Under the pieces are notes generated by a model. It worked only from the letters and a program-made list of their open reading frames with translations. It had not been told where the DNA came from and did not search any database. Shown one piece after another: positions 1 to 23,829 of a stretch of 48,888 nt of DNA; position 1 is the stretch's first letter, and each line of letters starts with the position of its first letter. Origin of the DNA: Parachlorella kessleri (taxonomy: Eukaryota > Chlorophyta > Trebouxiophyceae > Chlorellales > Chlorellaceae); assembly GCA_001598975.1 (NCBI GenBank), contig BBXU01003116.1, positions 1 through 48,888 on the forward strand, given 5' to 3'. Position numbers and translations under genes: made by a program.

Positions 1-1843
1 CCCCCCCCCCCAACCCCCCCACCACACACACACACACCACTCGCCTGCGCTCAGCGTGACCGCAATCCGGTCCAGCAGGTGCTCCCTCAGCGAGCCCTCC
101 TCAGGGTTGTACGTGGCGATCAGCAGCGGGCGGCAGGGGTGCGAGATGGAAATGCCCTCCCGCTCGACCACGTTCACCCCATCGGACAGGATCGACAGCA
201 GCAGGTTGCAGATGCCGTCATCCAGCAGGTTGATCTCGTCCACATACAGGATGCCGCGGTGGGCCTCGGCCAGCAGGCCGGGCTGGAACACAGTCTTGCC
301 CTCCTGCGGCGGTGGTGGCAACAGAGGCGTCATGAAAGGCGAGGCAGGAGCCGACAGACTATTTGCTCTGAGCGTGGGACTCAACCAGGCCTGTTTGGCA
401 CGCGCTGTGAGCCCTACCATGACAACATGCCTTCGCCACAGTGGGGATACAGCATTACCCAACCCCAGTATTGGGGGTGCAAGTGCCAGCAGGGTGGTGG
501 GGAAGGCTGTGCCAGCCACAGAGGGTGAAGCCGGCGAACAGGGTGCACTGGTGAAGACAAACTATGGGGGTCAACCTTGTAGCCTGACTGGCAAGGCATT
601 AGCCGCACCAGCGGTACATGTGTCACCATGGCGGCGTACTGCTCCATCACCCACCTTCGTGGAGGCCTCAATGTCGACCTTGTGGGCCTGGCTGGCATGC
701 TACGAGCCACACAAGCGGTACATCTGTCACCATGGCAGCGTACTGCCTTACCACCCACCTTCATGGAGGCCTCAATGTCCACCGTGCCCACCAGGCGGTC
801 CTCCGTCACACCCAGGGGGATTTGGACAAAGGGCGCATCGCGGATCCTGCGGGGGATCTCGCCCCTGCCGATCTTGTCCAGCAGGCCCTCCTGCAGCCAG
901 AGGTGCAGCCACAGCACTTGGCACCACCTCCCAGTTACTGAACTGCAGTAGCCGCACCCATTCAAAGGATTGGGAGCACAGCACTGCCTGGATGACATGC
1001 AACATTTCATGCACCACAGTGGGCGCTAACCTAAACAGGGCTACCTGCCCTGGCACCGAAACTCAGCATGGACGCAGGCGGCCCCAAACTGCCTCACATA
1101 TGTTCAAGCTGGAGCCCCTAAAGTGCCAATTTAGGCATCGCTGGCTAGCAGCATTTGCCCACAACCACCACTGACCCACCTCCCACTCAGAGGGGCTGTC
1201 AGGGTCAGCGTTGCAGATGCTGCCGTCCACCACCTCAATTGGGGGCAGCAGCGCGTGCAGGCCGCGCGCCATCACCGACTTGGCCGTGCCACGGCGGCCG
1301 CTGATGGCGATGCCACCCAGGGCAGTGTCCACAGCGCCCAGCAGCAACGCCTGCTTGATGGCGTCCATGCCAACGACCGCTGCCAGGGGGAAGCTGCGAG
1401 CCAGCCGGAAGTTAGTATCGGTACGGAAGGCTGCTGGGGCCTCCTCCAGCGTCGCCGCCTCGCGCGCTGCACCAACCAAGCCTTAGAGAGTTGGAAGTTT
1501 GTGATATGCGCCAAGGCTGGGCGCTAGGTACTGCGACTACATCAGGTGCCATATTCAAGGCATCAACTCTGGGAATTGCGTACTGGGAAACAAAGCAGAG
1601 CCAATCCTAATGCCGGGTACACCGCTGCAATATGCCTATGGCAAGCTCACCCCTGCGCTCGATGGCCTCCTGCTCCGCACTGACTTGAGCCACAGCGGTG
1701 CATTTCAGGCCCTGCCTATGGCTCCTACGCTGTTGGAAAGCAGCGCCAGACGGAGGGAGCCTGCGGCCTGCGAAGCTAGACCTTGCGGCTGTGAAAGGCC
1801 GCTGGAGGCCCTTGGACCCTTTCAGTAGAGAGGCGTCCTGCAT
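1..1843 (-). CDS. CHLD: Magnesium-chelatase subunit D, 5' part (exons 1-4; runs off left edge)
   Basis: ChlD is the regulatory AAA+ subunit of plastid Mg-chelatase, which inserts Mg2+ into protoporphyrin IX together with ChlI and ChlH at the start of chlorophyll synthesis. Exons read 1843-1651, 1481-1180, 890-759 and 303-41, with matching phases and GT-AG introns; the coding sequence continues beyond base 1, so about the first 296 residues are present. Exon 1 encodes a basic, Ser/Ala/Arg-rich N-terminus typical of a chloroplast transit peptide. Exon 2 carries the degenerate nucleotide-binding loop [13 protein letters not shown] that separates ChlD from ChlI (ChlI has a full GDRGTGKS type), exon 3 has [11 protein letters not shown], and exon 4 has [17 protein letters not shown] and [19 protein letters not shown]. 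Start chosen as the first Met ahead of the transit-like stretch. The gene is divergent from the CBM45 gene, 1.7 kb away. The 3' two thirds (acidic linker, integrin-I domain) lie outside the window. Confidence 0.93.
610..800. repeat. Tandem duplication of a CHLD exon-intron junction, period about 104 bp
   Basis: The block from about 714 to 800, which contains the 3' end of CHLD exon 3 and its 5' splice site (junction at 758/759), is repeated at about 610-698 inside the same intron. Shared strings include AGCGGTACAT, GTCACCATGGC, CACCCACCTTC and GGAGGCCTCAATGTC. The intronic copy keeps the donor-like GTGGGT but its upstream coding part has decayed. Confidence 0.85.
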
Positions 1844-3551
1844 GGTGTCGAGCGTTTGTTGCAGCTGCGGTTGAGCTCAGTGCTGCATTTATTGTGATCA
1901 GCAGGGCAGGCCCTTAGCGCTGCGTGAAAGACTTTAAGTTAGGACGCTCTTATCGGTGGTATGAACCAGCAAGGTTCCAGGGCTTGCACGAGTTGGCAAG
2001 TGCTGCAGATATGGGTTGGCTGCTGCGTGCTGGGCGGCGTTATCCTAGCCATGCTGGCACCTAAAGGTCGCTGGCCTTAGCCTGCCTTGAGCAAAGCGTA
2101 TAAGATTTCTTGTCATTCATATTCGGTCTGAGGGTGTACAGCTCTTAACTGTACCGATGCTCACACCCATCATGTTCCACTGTAACATGGATACTCCTAC
2201 TAGTACCCAACCCCGCAACGTGACTTTTCAAAAGTTGCTGACAGGGGTATCCTTCTTATTGTGTCGTGTCTTTCTGCATAGGGGGCCCACAGCATGCCCT
2301 TGCTTGGTAGCTGACGGCTCGCTGTGCCATGCGCTCATCTGTGAAGTGGCTCAGGGTTGCCTATACAACGGAGCTCCTCTGCTTCTGCGCTGGCCGACCT
2401 GTTGCTGCACACTCCCCAGCCAAGGTGCCTGGTCTGCTAGGTCTTCCAGGCATACACGCCGTGCTGTAGGCTTCTTGCGCTCCACCCTGCTTCTCCTTCA
2501 CCCCAGGCTTGTCCCCATGTCTGTGGCCTAATGTCGAGGTTGTGGCGGTGTACTACCTGGTCTCAACTTACACCAGCAAATGTAGACTCAGTTTGCAAGG
2601 ATCATCAGAGGATTCACAAGCTCAGTTTTAGGGTTCTGCAACCTAGCTTCCTATGGTTGCACGGAGCTTTCGCAGCCGTTGCACGGAGGCTTGCTTGATA
2701 TAGAAGGCAGATGCCATAGAAGGAAGCCGGCATTGTCCAGAAGGGCATGAGGGGAGAAGTGTGGCACCAGGGATAGCAACACAACTCTGGCTAACCCTGG
2801 AGGTATTTGTAAGCCTCGTCCGCCATCGGCGCTGGGAACCCCTTGGACCAGTGAGCAAAGCAATAGAGCCCAGCATGTGGGTTACGCTGTTGGAAGGTTG
2901 GCCAACGTCTGTCCACTTGTTCAGACCATTGAGGCTTCGTAACGTGAGGGCCCTCATGGCACAAGGGTACACGGCTGGTATTAGGGGTCCAGCATGGTTG
3001 CAAGCCAAGGGCTAGCAAGTTGCTTTCGCAACGGCTGTGGAAGTGTTGGTGAGCAGTGCGAGGCCCATCAGCAGCTTGGCCTGTGTACACAATGCATACT
3101 AGGACGGGGCAGGCTGTGAAGGAAGTGTGCTGCCTGGCAGGTTCACAGGTGGGTTGCCTTCCTTACAAGTAGAGTGGGGCTGTGTGAAAAAGAATGAGAA
3201 GAAAGTCTTGCTACCTAATTCAAGCTGTCAAGTTGTATGTTCTCACCAGAGGCACAGCACGGCACTACCATGGGTAAAAGGGAGGAAACTAGCAACTTGA
3301 GCATACTACACTACCATGGTATCCCAATAGGATCCGATCCTACGGCATGTTTGATCAGCAGGGACAATGGGCTCGGCTAACAACTGTGATCCTCCTGATT
3401 GAAGTGGTGAAAGCAGTGAGGTCCTCTGCACTGCAGTACTCCGTGGCAGTTAGCGTACTACCTTGCTTGTGCTCTAATCGGCGCCAATCTCGGCAAATCT
3501 ACTCGCAACGGAGCTCCTCTAGGTCTTCGCGGGGCGCTTGTTGCATGATAT
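1844..3551. other. Intergenic region between divergent CHLD and CBM45 genes
   Basis: No coding potential that I can support; the ORFs here lack homology-like blocks and splice context. It must hold the promoters and 5' UTRs of both divergent genes. A 15-bp string, CAACGGAGCTCCTCT, occurs twice in the same orientation (2366-2380 and 3506-3520). No clear TATA box was assigned. Confidence 0.5.
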
Positions 3552-6500
3552 ATGCTCGAGCATCAGATGGTTGGTGCTGCCAGTTTGACGCCTTGCGGGC
3601 TTCGTTGCCCACGGCCGCAGCGCAGCAACTACAGCTTCCTTAGGCTCCATACCCTTCCGAGACGCCCGTCCATGGCCCGCCCTGTGAAAGCCAGCAGCAG
3701 CGGCTTTGCGGAGCTGAAGACTGCGGCCGAGTCTGACTACAGCAAGGTCAAGGGCCTGCTGCCCACGCTGGAGACTGCGCTGCAAACAGCGGCGCAGGCA
3801 CGCGGCCCTGCGGAGGATGCGGAGGCTGCCTGGCAGTTCTGTCACCGGAAGCTGTCGGACCTGGCTGACAAAGTGCACGGGTGCCTGGCTGAGCTCCGTG
3901 AGGCGATGGTTGGGTCAGCCGGCGGCGAGGAGCATGCCACAGTGGGACTGGTCAGGCATCACCTGCGGGCACGGATGGCACGCGTGCTGGCGCAGCTGGA
4001 GCCTGATGACTGGGAGGTGGGTGCTGTTATGCGAGCGCGTGGGTTACCTCATGGGTGGTTCCCTGTATAGGCATGAAGTTTCTGCCAGGGAGGCAAGTAG
4101 CATTGGTAGAAGTGAAACGCCTCGTGGCTGGTTCTGAGTCGACCCTCGTTTGAACTGTTGTCAGTGTCTCAGTGCTCCCTGGCAGGGACGCGGCTTGGGT
4201 TCTGCCACCACTCAGCTGCACTTGCTGCTGCAGCCAGCCCTTCCCTGGCAAGACTTTGCAGGCAGGCTCCGCTATCGTGGGGATTCTCTCTGCGGGTCGG
4301 CCTACGTGCTGCGCTCCCCTTGGATTTGCGCAGGAGTTTGAACCGACTGCAGTCTCCCTCCCCGTTGGCGGAGCCCAGTTCCTGGCCCAGGTTGCCGCCT
4401 GCCAAGTAGGGGAGCGCTGCTATGCGCTGGTCTGCATGGCAGTGGGGGGACCCTTCCTGTCTAACGACCTGCGATCACTGCTTCTGCACTGGGCCGCCGC
4501 GCGTAAAGCCGGCGCCCGGTGGGAGCAGCCACCCAAGGGCTGGCTGTCGCAGCCGACCATCTCCCATGCCCAGGGTAAGCAGACTTGGAGGGAGGCATGC
4601 AGTTGGTTGAGCTGCGCGGCAGCTTGGCAGCAGCAGCAGCAGCAGCAGCATCCGCAGGCAGCTTGCCGGGGTGGTGGCATGCCATGAGTACCTCACCTTT
4701 ACCGTGGCAGCCTGGCGGGATCCACTGCTGGGGCATGACAAGGTGTGTGAGTGACCTATAACGGTGGGGGAACGCTCTTGATGAGAGTAGGCCGGACCTG
4801 CCCACGTCTCATACTTGCAACGCAGGTGATCGTGCCTGGCAGACGCAGTTTGGGCTCTTTGCCCCCCAAATTCTGGGGATGCCGGTGGAAGAGGCAGCTG
4901 TGCACTCGGTCGTACTGCAGCTGCCCCTGGAAGGCAAGTAGGAATGCTAACAGTCAACTGCCTCCATGCACACAGACTAGCTCAACACTGTCTGAGAAAG
5001 GCTACTAGTACGCTGTGACTTTGCAGTGACTGGTGACAGCATGCCAGGTTTGCAAGGAGGCCTTCCCTGACAAACACGCATCTGCCATGTTGCATGCACT
5101 AAGCAGGAATGCATTAGCCCCTGGCTGTTGGCAGTCAGCAGCACTGCGCGTTGCGCCTCCCGGCGTCGTCTTGGTGCTAACCTTGGTCCCTCCAAGCCAG
5201 AATCCCTTTTTTAATAGGACATGAGGGCTGCAATGTTGGTCAAATGCTGAATTTGATCCCGTAAAGCCAATACATGCCTCACTAAGGACGCGAGGGCTGC
5301 AATGGTAGGGGGTTGCTGACCACTGTTGCAGTGTTCCTTTTCTGGGGCGCAGGGGTTCTGGAGGAGACAGGTGCCGGGCTGCCCTTTGTGCTTAAACGCA
5401 CAGATGGCGGGCACCCCGAGTGGGTGAAAAAGCAGCACCACCACGACTTCTTCCTTGATCTGTCCCAGGTATTCCGGCTCGGCTGGAGGCCTGAGTCAGC
5501 CTCAGCTGTCAGCCTGTTTTAGATAGCTGCTAAGACATCAAAAGGGATTGCAGCTAAGGGTCTGCTCGGTGCCTTCAGCCAACATGCTGAGCGGATGGGG
5601 GAGAGGCGGGTCCGCTGTATGTACAGTCAGCGGTGTGCCTGTGGCAGCTGCGTTACTTCCTGGCACGAACCCCGCCCCTAGTGTGACCAGTACAAAGGCG
5701 TCTGTCTTGCAAATCACCTGATTGCTGCTTCCAGGCCATTGACTTCTTTGCCAAGAGAAGGGAGGAGGAGGGGGAGGAGGAGGAAGCTGCTGTTGCCGCC
5801 GCTGTCACAGCCGGTGCCGCTGCGGCCGCAGCCACTGCCGCGCCTCCCCGCCAGGAATGGTTCTCGTCCTGGGGTCTGGATGAGTGGGACTGGGGCCGCG
5901 GCAGCAGCAGCTCTGCCGACGCCAGGCGCCGCCGCGGTAGCTCTTCGCCTGAGAGGGAGGCGCAGGACGGGAGTCCCACGCTCGGGCAAGTTGACCGCAG
6001 GGAGCACAATTGCTGCACAGTATCTCAAACAGTGCACCCCAGCAGGGAGCGGCTGCATGCTTGCATTTCGTCCTCAATCGTGTGGCTGGCACCTCTTCTC
6101 CCTTGCCCAGCCAGGGGAGCCGCACACCTGCTTGTTGCCTGACGTGGTAGACAACTTTTCATAGCCCTGAGCAGTGCCTGCGTGCCAGGAGGTGACTACA
6201 CCGCCATGTGCTGCTGTTCCCCGCCCTGCAGATGGCTGTCACAAGTAAGCTCCTGGGAAGAAGTGCACGACCAGTCGCGCCCATCCCCGCCACCGGCTGC
6301 CTCCCTCCAGCGCCTGCGCCAGGTGGCCAAAGCGCTTGCAGCCCATGGCCCCGCGGGCGCGTTGGCAGGTCCAGGGGCTGCAGCCGAGTCCAGCAGCAAG
6401 GCAAGCACTCATTAGTTGTCCTTTTGTGCCGGTTTGGTGGGGCCTGGCAGGGGGTGGATGCCCTGTTGGTTCGTTTCTGGTGGGTCCCTCGTCTCCAGAG

Positions 6501-9059
6501 AGTGAAGCGATGCAGGGTGGCTCGCAGCTGTCGCCACTGCGCATGGGCTGGTATACTGTCTCGGGCTGCCGCGCAAGATGGACAACACGGTTGCCTTTGG
6601 TGCCTGACTCTGCAGAGCCACGCGGATGGTCGGGCCTTAATGCGGCAATGTGATGAGCTGCTGGCTTTTCTGAAGGAGCTGGACGCGGCCCAGCTGGCTA
6701 CGGCGGCCGCACAGCGCCGCAAGGAGCAGCTGCATGAGTGAGTCGGCTTGCTGCCGCTGCTACCTTATGTGCTGGATCGCAATATGCCTCGGCATGACGA
6801 ACTATCTGGGTAGCATGCCTGCAGCGCATGAGTGGCAGCTTCATGACTCTGCAGCAGGACAACTGCAGTTGCCCCTGAAATGCCTCCCGAAGCTGAGGCG
6901 CATCCTGCCTGATATACCGCACAACCCCCCTCAGTGTTTTGGGGATGGCGGGCGTGGCTGCAGGGTGTTTGTTAAGGCTGAGGCAACGGTGGCGCAGCTA
7001 CGAGGGGAGGTGGTGGGGTCGCTGGAGACAGCCAGGCGGGCGGCTGTAAGGCTGAGGGGCAGGAACACGGAGATCACACAGGTGGGGACACGGCTTGGCC
7101 CCTCCCACCCCCGCTTCTCCCCTAGGCTAAGCAGTATGTGGTCGTCTGTTACACGTCCCGCATGCAGCATCCCGCGGCCGCTGGGGGCGACCGGCCCCGG
7201 CCTGGACCAATAAGCCCGCGTCGTGGGCGTGCCGAGGCTGCTCCCTCTTGGTAGCAGTTGCATGACAGCTGTCTGGCCCGCTGCCCAGATGCCCCGGGGA
7301 CCTTCACCTTGGTGCCTACTGACCCCGTGTCTGGGTTTCCTGCAAGCCCAGGCTTCCCCGCTATGCTGCCTTCATACATGCAAGGGGAAAACATCCTCTG
7401 ACCATCAGGGTGCAAGGAGCGCCCTGCCCTGACCCTGTCGCAGGCAGACCTGCAGTTCCTGGCAGCGCAGCTGGCGGAGGAGTTGAGCAATGCTGCTGAG
7501 GCGGAGGAGGAAGAGGCGGCCAGGCGGGCGGGCGGGCAGACGGAGGCGGCCCCACGGCTGGGCCGTCAGCTGGTGCGCGCTTGTGTAATCTCTCTGTCAT
7601 GAGGGAAGGACTGGCATTGACGGAGGAGTGGGTGGTGAAAATTGGCGGGCGGCAGCGTCACAGAGCGATGGCAGGAAGGGGGACTGGATGGGCTGTGGGC
7701 TTAGAGGGGTGGCAGGGGTTGGCCAAACCCGCGGTGCAATGCGGGTACCCTGGAATGCATCGCTCGGCAAGCTAGGGTGCGGGCACGAGCTAACTAGCAT
7801 TCAACTGCCCCGTCCCGTTCTTACGTTCACCTTGTAGCCAGCACCGCACAGTCCCCCTGCTTACTTACCAATCACCTTTTGTGATCGGCAGGCAATCCCA
7901 GGTACGATCACCATGGGTACGCCTGTGAGCACCTTCACAAGCCCCACCCCAGCTTGAGCGCTAGCTAACACATGCTGGACATCACCTAGGAAATACATTA
8001 CATCATCCCTGCTTCTCTCCAGCAGGCCTTTCTTAGCGAGAGCTCCATGCGGCTGGCCGGCACGGAGGCCCAGGTGTTGGTGCAAACATACCTAGACGGT
8101 CCCAAGCAGCCGGCCCCACCGTCAGAGCCAGAGGCACCTGCGCCCGCCGGTGAGGCACAAGCCGCCACACTGGCCAATGGCGTGGGCCGAGCGCGGGCCG
8201 GAGGCACCAGTCCCAGCCGCAGCAGGCGCGGCAGCAGGAGCCCTAGCCATAGTGTGAGCAACGGGGTGGTGGACGCTGCTGCTCTTGTGGGCAGTACCCC
8301 CTCGGTCCTGGAGGGCATCGCCGGCGGGGCCAACGCGGCAGCCAAGCCTTCCGCACCCCCGCCGCCGCCCGCCTACGACAGCGTCCTGGTCAGCGTGGTC
8401 ATGGGCGAGGACTTCCCAGGGACCTCCTCCGCGATCAAGGCGCCGCTGCTGCTGCACTGGGCCGCGTGCCGGAACGAGGGCGGCGCGTGGCTGGCAGCCC
8501 CAGAGGGCTGGGCTGCCAGCGCCAGGGGCTCTCGCAAGGAGGGTGAGTAGGCTGGACATTATACGTCTCCAGGCACAGCGCACGCTCCAGGCCTTCAGGA
8601 GGCTGTACGTGAGTGTTGTTGCTGGTAACAGGCAGGTCCCATGGCCTTGCCGCCCTGCCGGTAGTTTGTTGCCACATCCCTGCCTTTTTTGGAGTCCAGG
8701 AAGCAAATGGGGCAGGTATTGAAGGGCGCTGCTGGTGTCATGCTCGCCCAACGGGGTGTGGGCCCTTCATAGGTTCAGTCACAGCAGGGGGAAACCGTGC
8801 TCGCTGCGCATGGCGTGCAGGCGCGGCCACGCAGACCCCCTTGCAGCGGTACACCGTGACCCTCGAGAGCGGGGATCCCGTGCTGGTTGACCCCTGCCTT
8901 TACGCCGTCTGCCTGCGCCTGCCGCTCCACAGCGTGCAAGCCTCAGGCGCGCAGGGCCTGGAGTTTGTGCTGCGTGGGCAGGGCGGCACGTGGATGTTGC
9001 GACAGCAGCCCCAAGGCAGGACTAGCAACTTTTTCATGGCCCTCCCGCGGGTGGCATAG
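3552..9059 (+). CDS. Plastid-targeted protein with two CBM45-type starch-binding modules, no catalytic domain seen
   Basis: CBM45 modules bind starch and occur in pairs at the N-terminus of glucan water dikinase and plastid alpha-amylase. Exons: 3552-4016, 4334-4574, 4826-4933, 5353-5468, 5735-about 6080 (end unresolved), 6232-6400, 6616-6737, 6964-7081, 7444-7572, 8026-8542, 8788-9059; roughly 850 residues. Module A spans exons 2-4 (LLLHWAAARKAGARWEQPP, then AVHSVVLQLPLEG and LPFVLKRTDGG...EWVKK). Module B spans the last two exons (LLLHWAACRNEGGAWLAAPEGW, then LYAVCLRLPLHS, LEFVLRGQGGTWML). Between them lie an acidic/Ala-rich stretch and Lys/Arg/Glu/Ala-rich helical, probably coiled-coil, segments. 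The 40 residues before Met 3672 are Ser/Arg-rich and look like a transit peptide, so the start is placed at 3552 (or 3567). No phosphohistidine, PEP-synthase-like or amylase domain follows before the TAG at 9057. Function is inferred as starch-granule binding or scaffolding. The introns after exons 3 and 6 use GC donors. Confidence 0.78.
4627..4650. repeat. (CAG)n microsatellite
   Basis: About eight CAG units lie in the second intron of the CBM45 gene. Confidence 0.9.
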
Positions 9060-9267
9060 CAGCCGGACATGTATGGCAAGTGATTTGCTGGCTGGTGGCG
9101 GCTTACGTGCATGGGCCGAGAGAAGCCACCACTTTTGGGGGGAATCTCCGGCTTGGAGAGAGAAGGTGGCTTTGGTGGCAGAAGATGTGGTGAGTAAGAG
9201 GTGGAGCTGAAATGTGCGGTAGCATGCCAAAGAGTTCTGATAGACCTGATGTGCACTTATAGGATGT

Positions 9268-9272
9268 TGTAA
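9268..9272 (+). terminator. TGTAA poly(A) signal of the CBM45 gene
   Basis: TGTAA, the poly(A) signal common in chlorophycean algae, lies 209 nt after the stop codon at 9057-9059. No transcript evidence is available. Confidence 0.5.
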
Positions 9273-9770
9273 CAGCATTTTAGCTTCCTGTAGCATAGCT
9301 CTGAGTACTAGATGTTACTGCAAGAGTTTTGACAGAGTGTGGGTTTGGCGTGGACTGCCAAACCCCCACCTGCTCCTGAGCATTGTTTAGCTTGATCAGG
9401 CCCCTAGGAGGTCGATGTCAGGCAACTCTGTTACCTTCATAGGGGATCTTCTGCTTGCTTGTCTGTGCTATCAACTTGCTATTAAGGGCCCCAGGAATTG
9501 CCTGTCCTTCTGCATAGTGTGTGCAAACCGACTGTCCACTCAACTTGCCGACTGGTTCTTACTACATGCACTGCACAAAAATGCTAGCTTTTCGGTCGAC
9601 TGGCTTTTCAGGAGGTGTTTTGACAGACCTGCGGTTACCTTTCAATGCAAATGCTATTGCCATCTGGGCTTACCCACAACCTCTTCTGCTTTTAAATGTT
9701 GGCAGCATTGCACGTACTACACGTTTAAACATACCAGAAAGCAGGCATGGCATTTACTACTGGTAGTATG

Positions 9771-9775
9771 TTACA
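9771..9775 (-). terminator. TGTAA poly(A) signal of SelO
   Basis: On the minus strand TGTAA lies about 73 nt beyond the SelO stop codon (9850-9848). Confidence 0.45.
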
Positions 9776-9847
9776 CAGGCCATTGTGCACTGCTACACCT
9801 AGGCAGGCCAGCAGGCAGCCTGATAGGGCCATCAAGAGGAAGCACAC

Positions 9848-14664
<4,817 letters not shown>

Positions 14665-15407
14665 TGGAGCTGCAGGGAAGTAAGACTCCTCGCGCTTTCA
14701 GGCTGGCCACAGCATGACGAGCATGCGTTGGACTCCTTGGGGTACCATCTCTGGGTACCACGCTCATCTTGGCTGTTGGTAGCTTACGCGAGTTGCAACC
14801 GCATCTCGGATCGCAATACAGGCTCAATTGTTTCCTTTCAGGCTTGTCTGGCTAACTCCATGGCTGCCCTGTGGGCTAAGTTTGTAACTTCCAAGCCCAT
14901 CCAGAAAACACAGGCGGGAACAGATGTCAAGCCTATGCTGCCACACGAGGCAGGGGAGCAAATGAAATCACAAAACGAACTCAGATGAAACAAGAACGTC
15001 TTGCCCGCTGCAATGGTTTGCTCCAAGGAAGGAAAAGCCCGCAGCAAGGGGAACATGCAGTATACCTTGGAAGGTAACTGAAGGCGAATCAACTGCGGAA
15101 TAGCATGTGAGGACAACGAAATAATACAGTCACAGTTGCTGTACAGGCACCAGAGAATAGGCTACACAAGCTAGGGAGTGTACACTGCATCCCAGGCGAC
15201 CATACCTTCACGCCGCATGAGCTGCCCCAGCAACGAGGAATTGCAAGGAAGGAAGAACCACACCGCACATTGAAAACAGGCTAGAACCCTTGGCAGTGCC
15301 AACAATACTGCAACATGTGCTCCCGGCACTTTGCATCTGGGCCACAGCAGCTGGCCATGTTGCCAACCTGCACGCTGGTCACGGGAAGCATCCGGCTTGG
15401 AATACCA
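14665..15407. other. Spacer between FtsH 3' end and SelO 5' end
   Basis: Both neighbours are on the minus strand, so this holds the FtsH 3' UTR and the SelO promoter/5' UTR. No coding block, RNA gene or clear poly(A) signal was seen. Confidence 0.5.
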
Positions 15408-23302
<7,895 letters not shown>

Positions 23303-23829
23303 CCTGCGCTAGTCTCCCACTCAGCTGCAACGCAGAAGGCCCGCAATGCCTGCAGGAAGCAACCTAAACAGGCAAGTGGGAGAGTAGACCCATGCGAGGC
23401 CCTGCGGGTCTCGAGGCAAACAACATAAGTATGATCACGTCCTTCTGAAGCGCAAGCTGGCACACATGGAGCGCCAAGAGAGCAACCAGGCCAGTAAGCA
23501 AAGAAGCCAAGAAGCGCTCACCTCCTCCACTTTAACCCAACAAGGTACGAACTCGCACTATTACTGTCTTACAACGGTGGGCAGTACACAAGGAGAAGGA
23601 AGTGGGTGAGGTGCACCACGTAATACGTAGTCACCATATGCCCAACCTAAGAGGTCTAAACAGTCCTGTGACAGCGATCCGTTCTAGCACACGTTCTGTT
23701 TCTGATATAAACCGCTATCGGGCCCTTGCTTGTAGACCTCTTTCAAAAATCGCGGACATCACTCGCAGACCGTGCACTACCAGCGATGCCACTGATCAAT
23801 ATTTAATCCCTACTCATAGCCGCTTCGCC
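23303..23829. promoter_or_regulatory. Divergent promoter region, FtsH / GCP2
   Basis: The 527 bp between the two divergent start codons must serve both genes. TATAAA occurs at 23706-23711, about 120 nt upstream of the GCP2 start, and is a possible TATA box. An open frame runs from 23602 into GCP2, but its upstream part shows no conserved block and is taken as 5' UTR. Confidence 0.5.

Larger units (their letters stand above)
9060..9847. other. Convergent 3' intergenic region (CBM45 gene / SelO)
   Basis: Less GC-rich than its surroundings and without supportable coding potential. It holds the 3' UTRs of two converging genes, with one TGTAA signal on each strand (9268-9272 plus, 9775-9771 minus). 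Confidence 0.55.

Noticed and set aside
56..1174. A 372-codon plus-strand ORF
   Set aside because: It is antisense to CHLD exons 1-4, whose minus-strand translation shows clear ChlD motifs and correct splice sites.
4420..4957. Gln/Cys/Leu-rich ORFs on both strands
   Set aside because: They arise from the (CAG)n microsatellite and the antisense of CBM45 exons.
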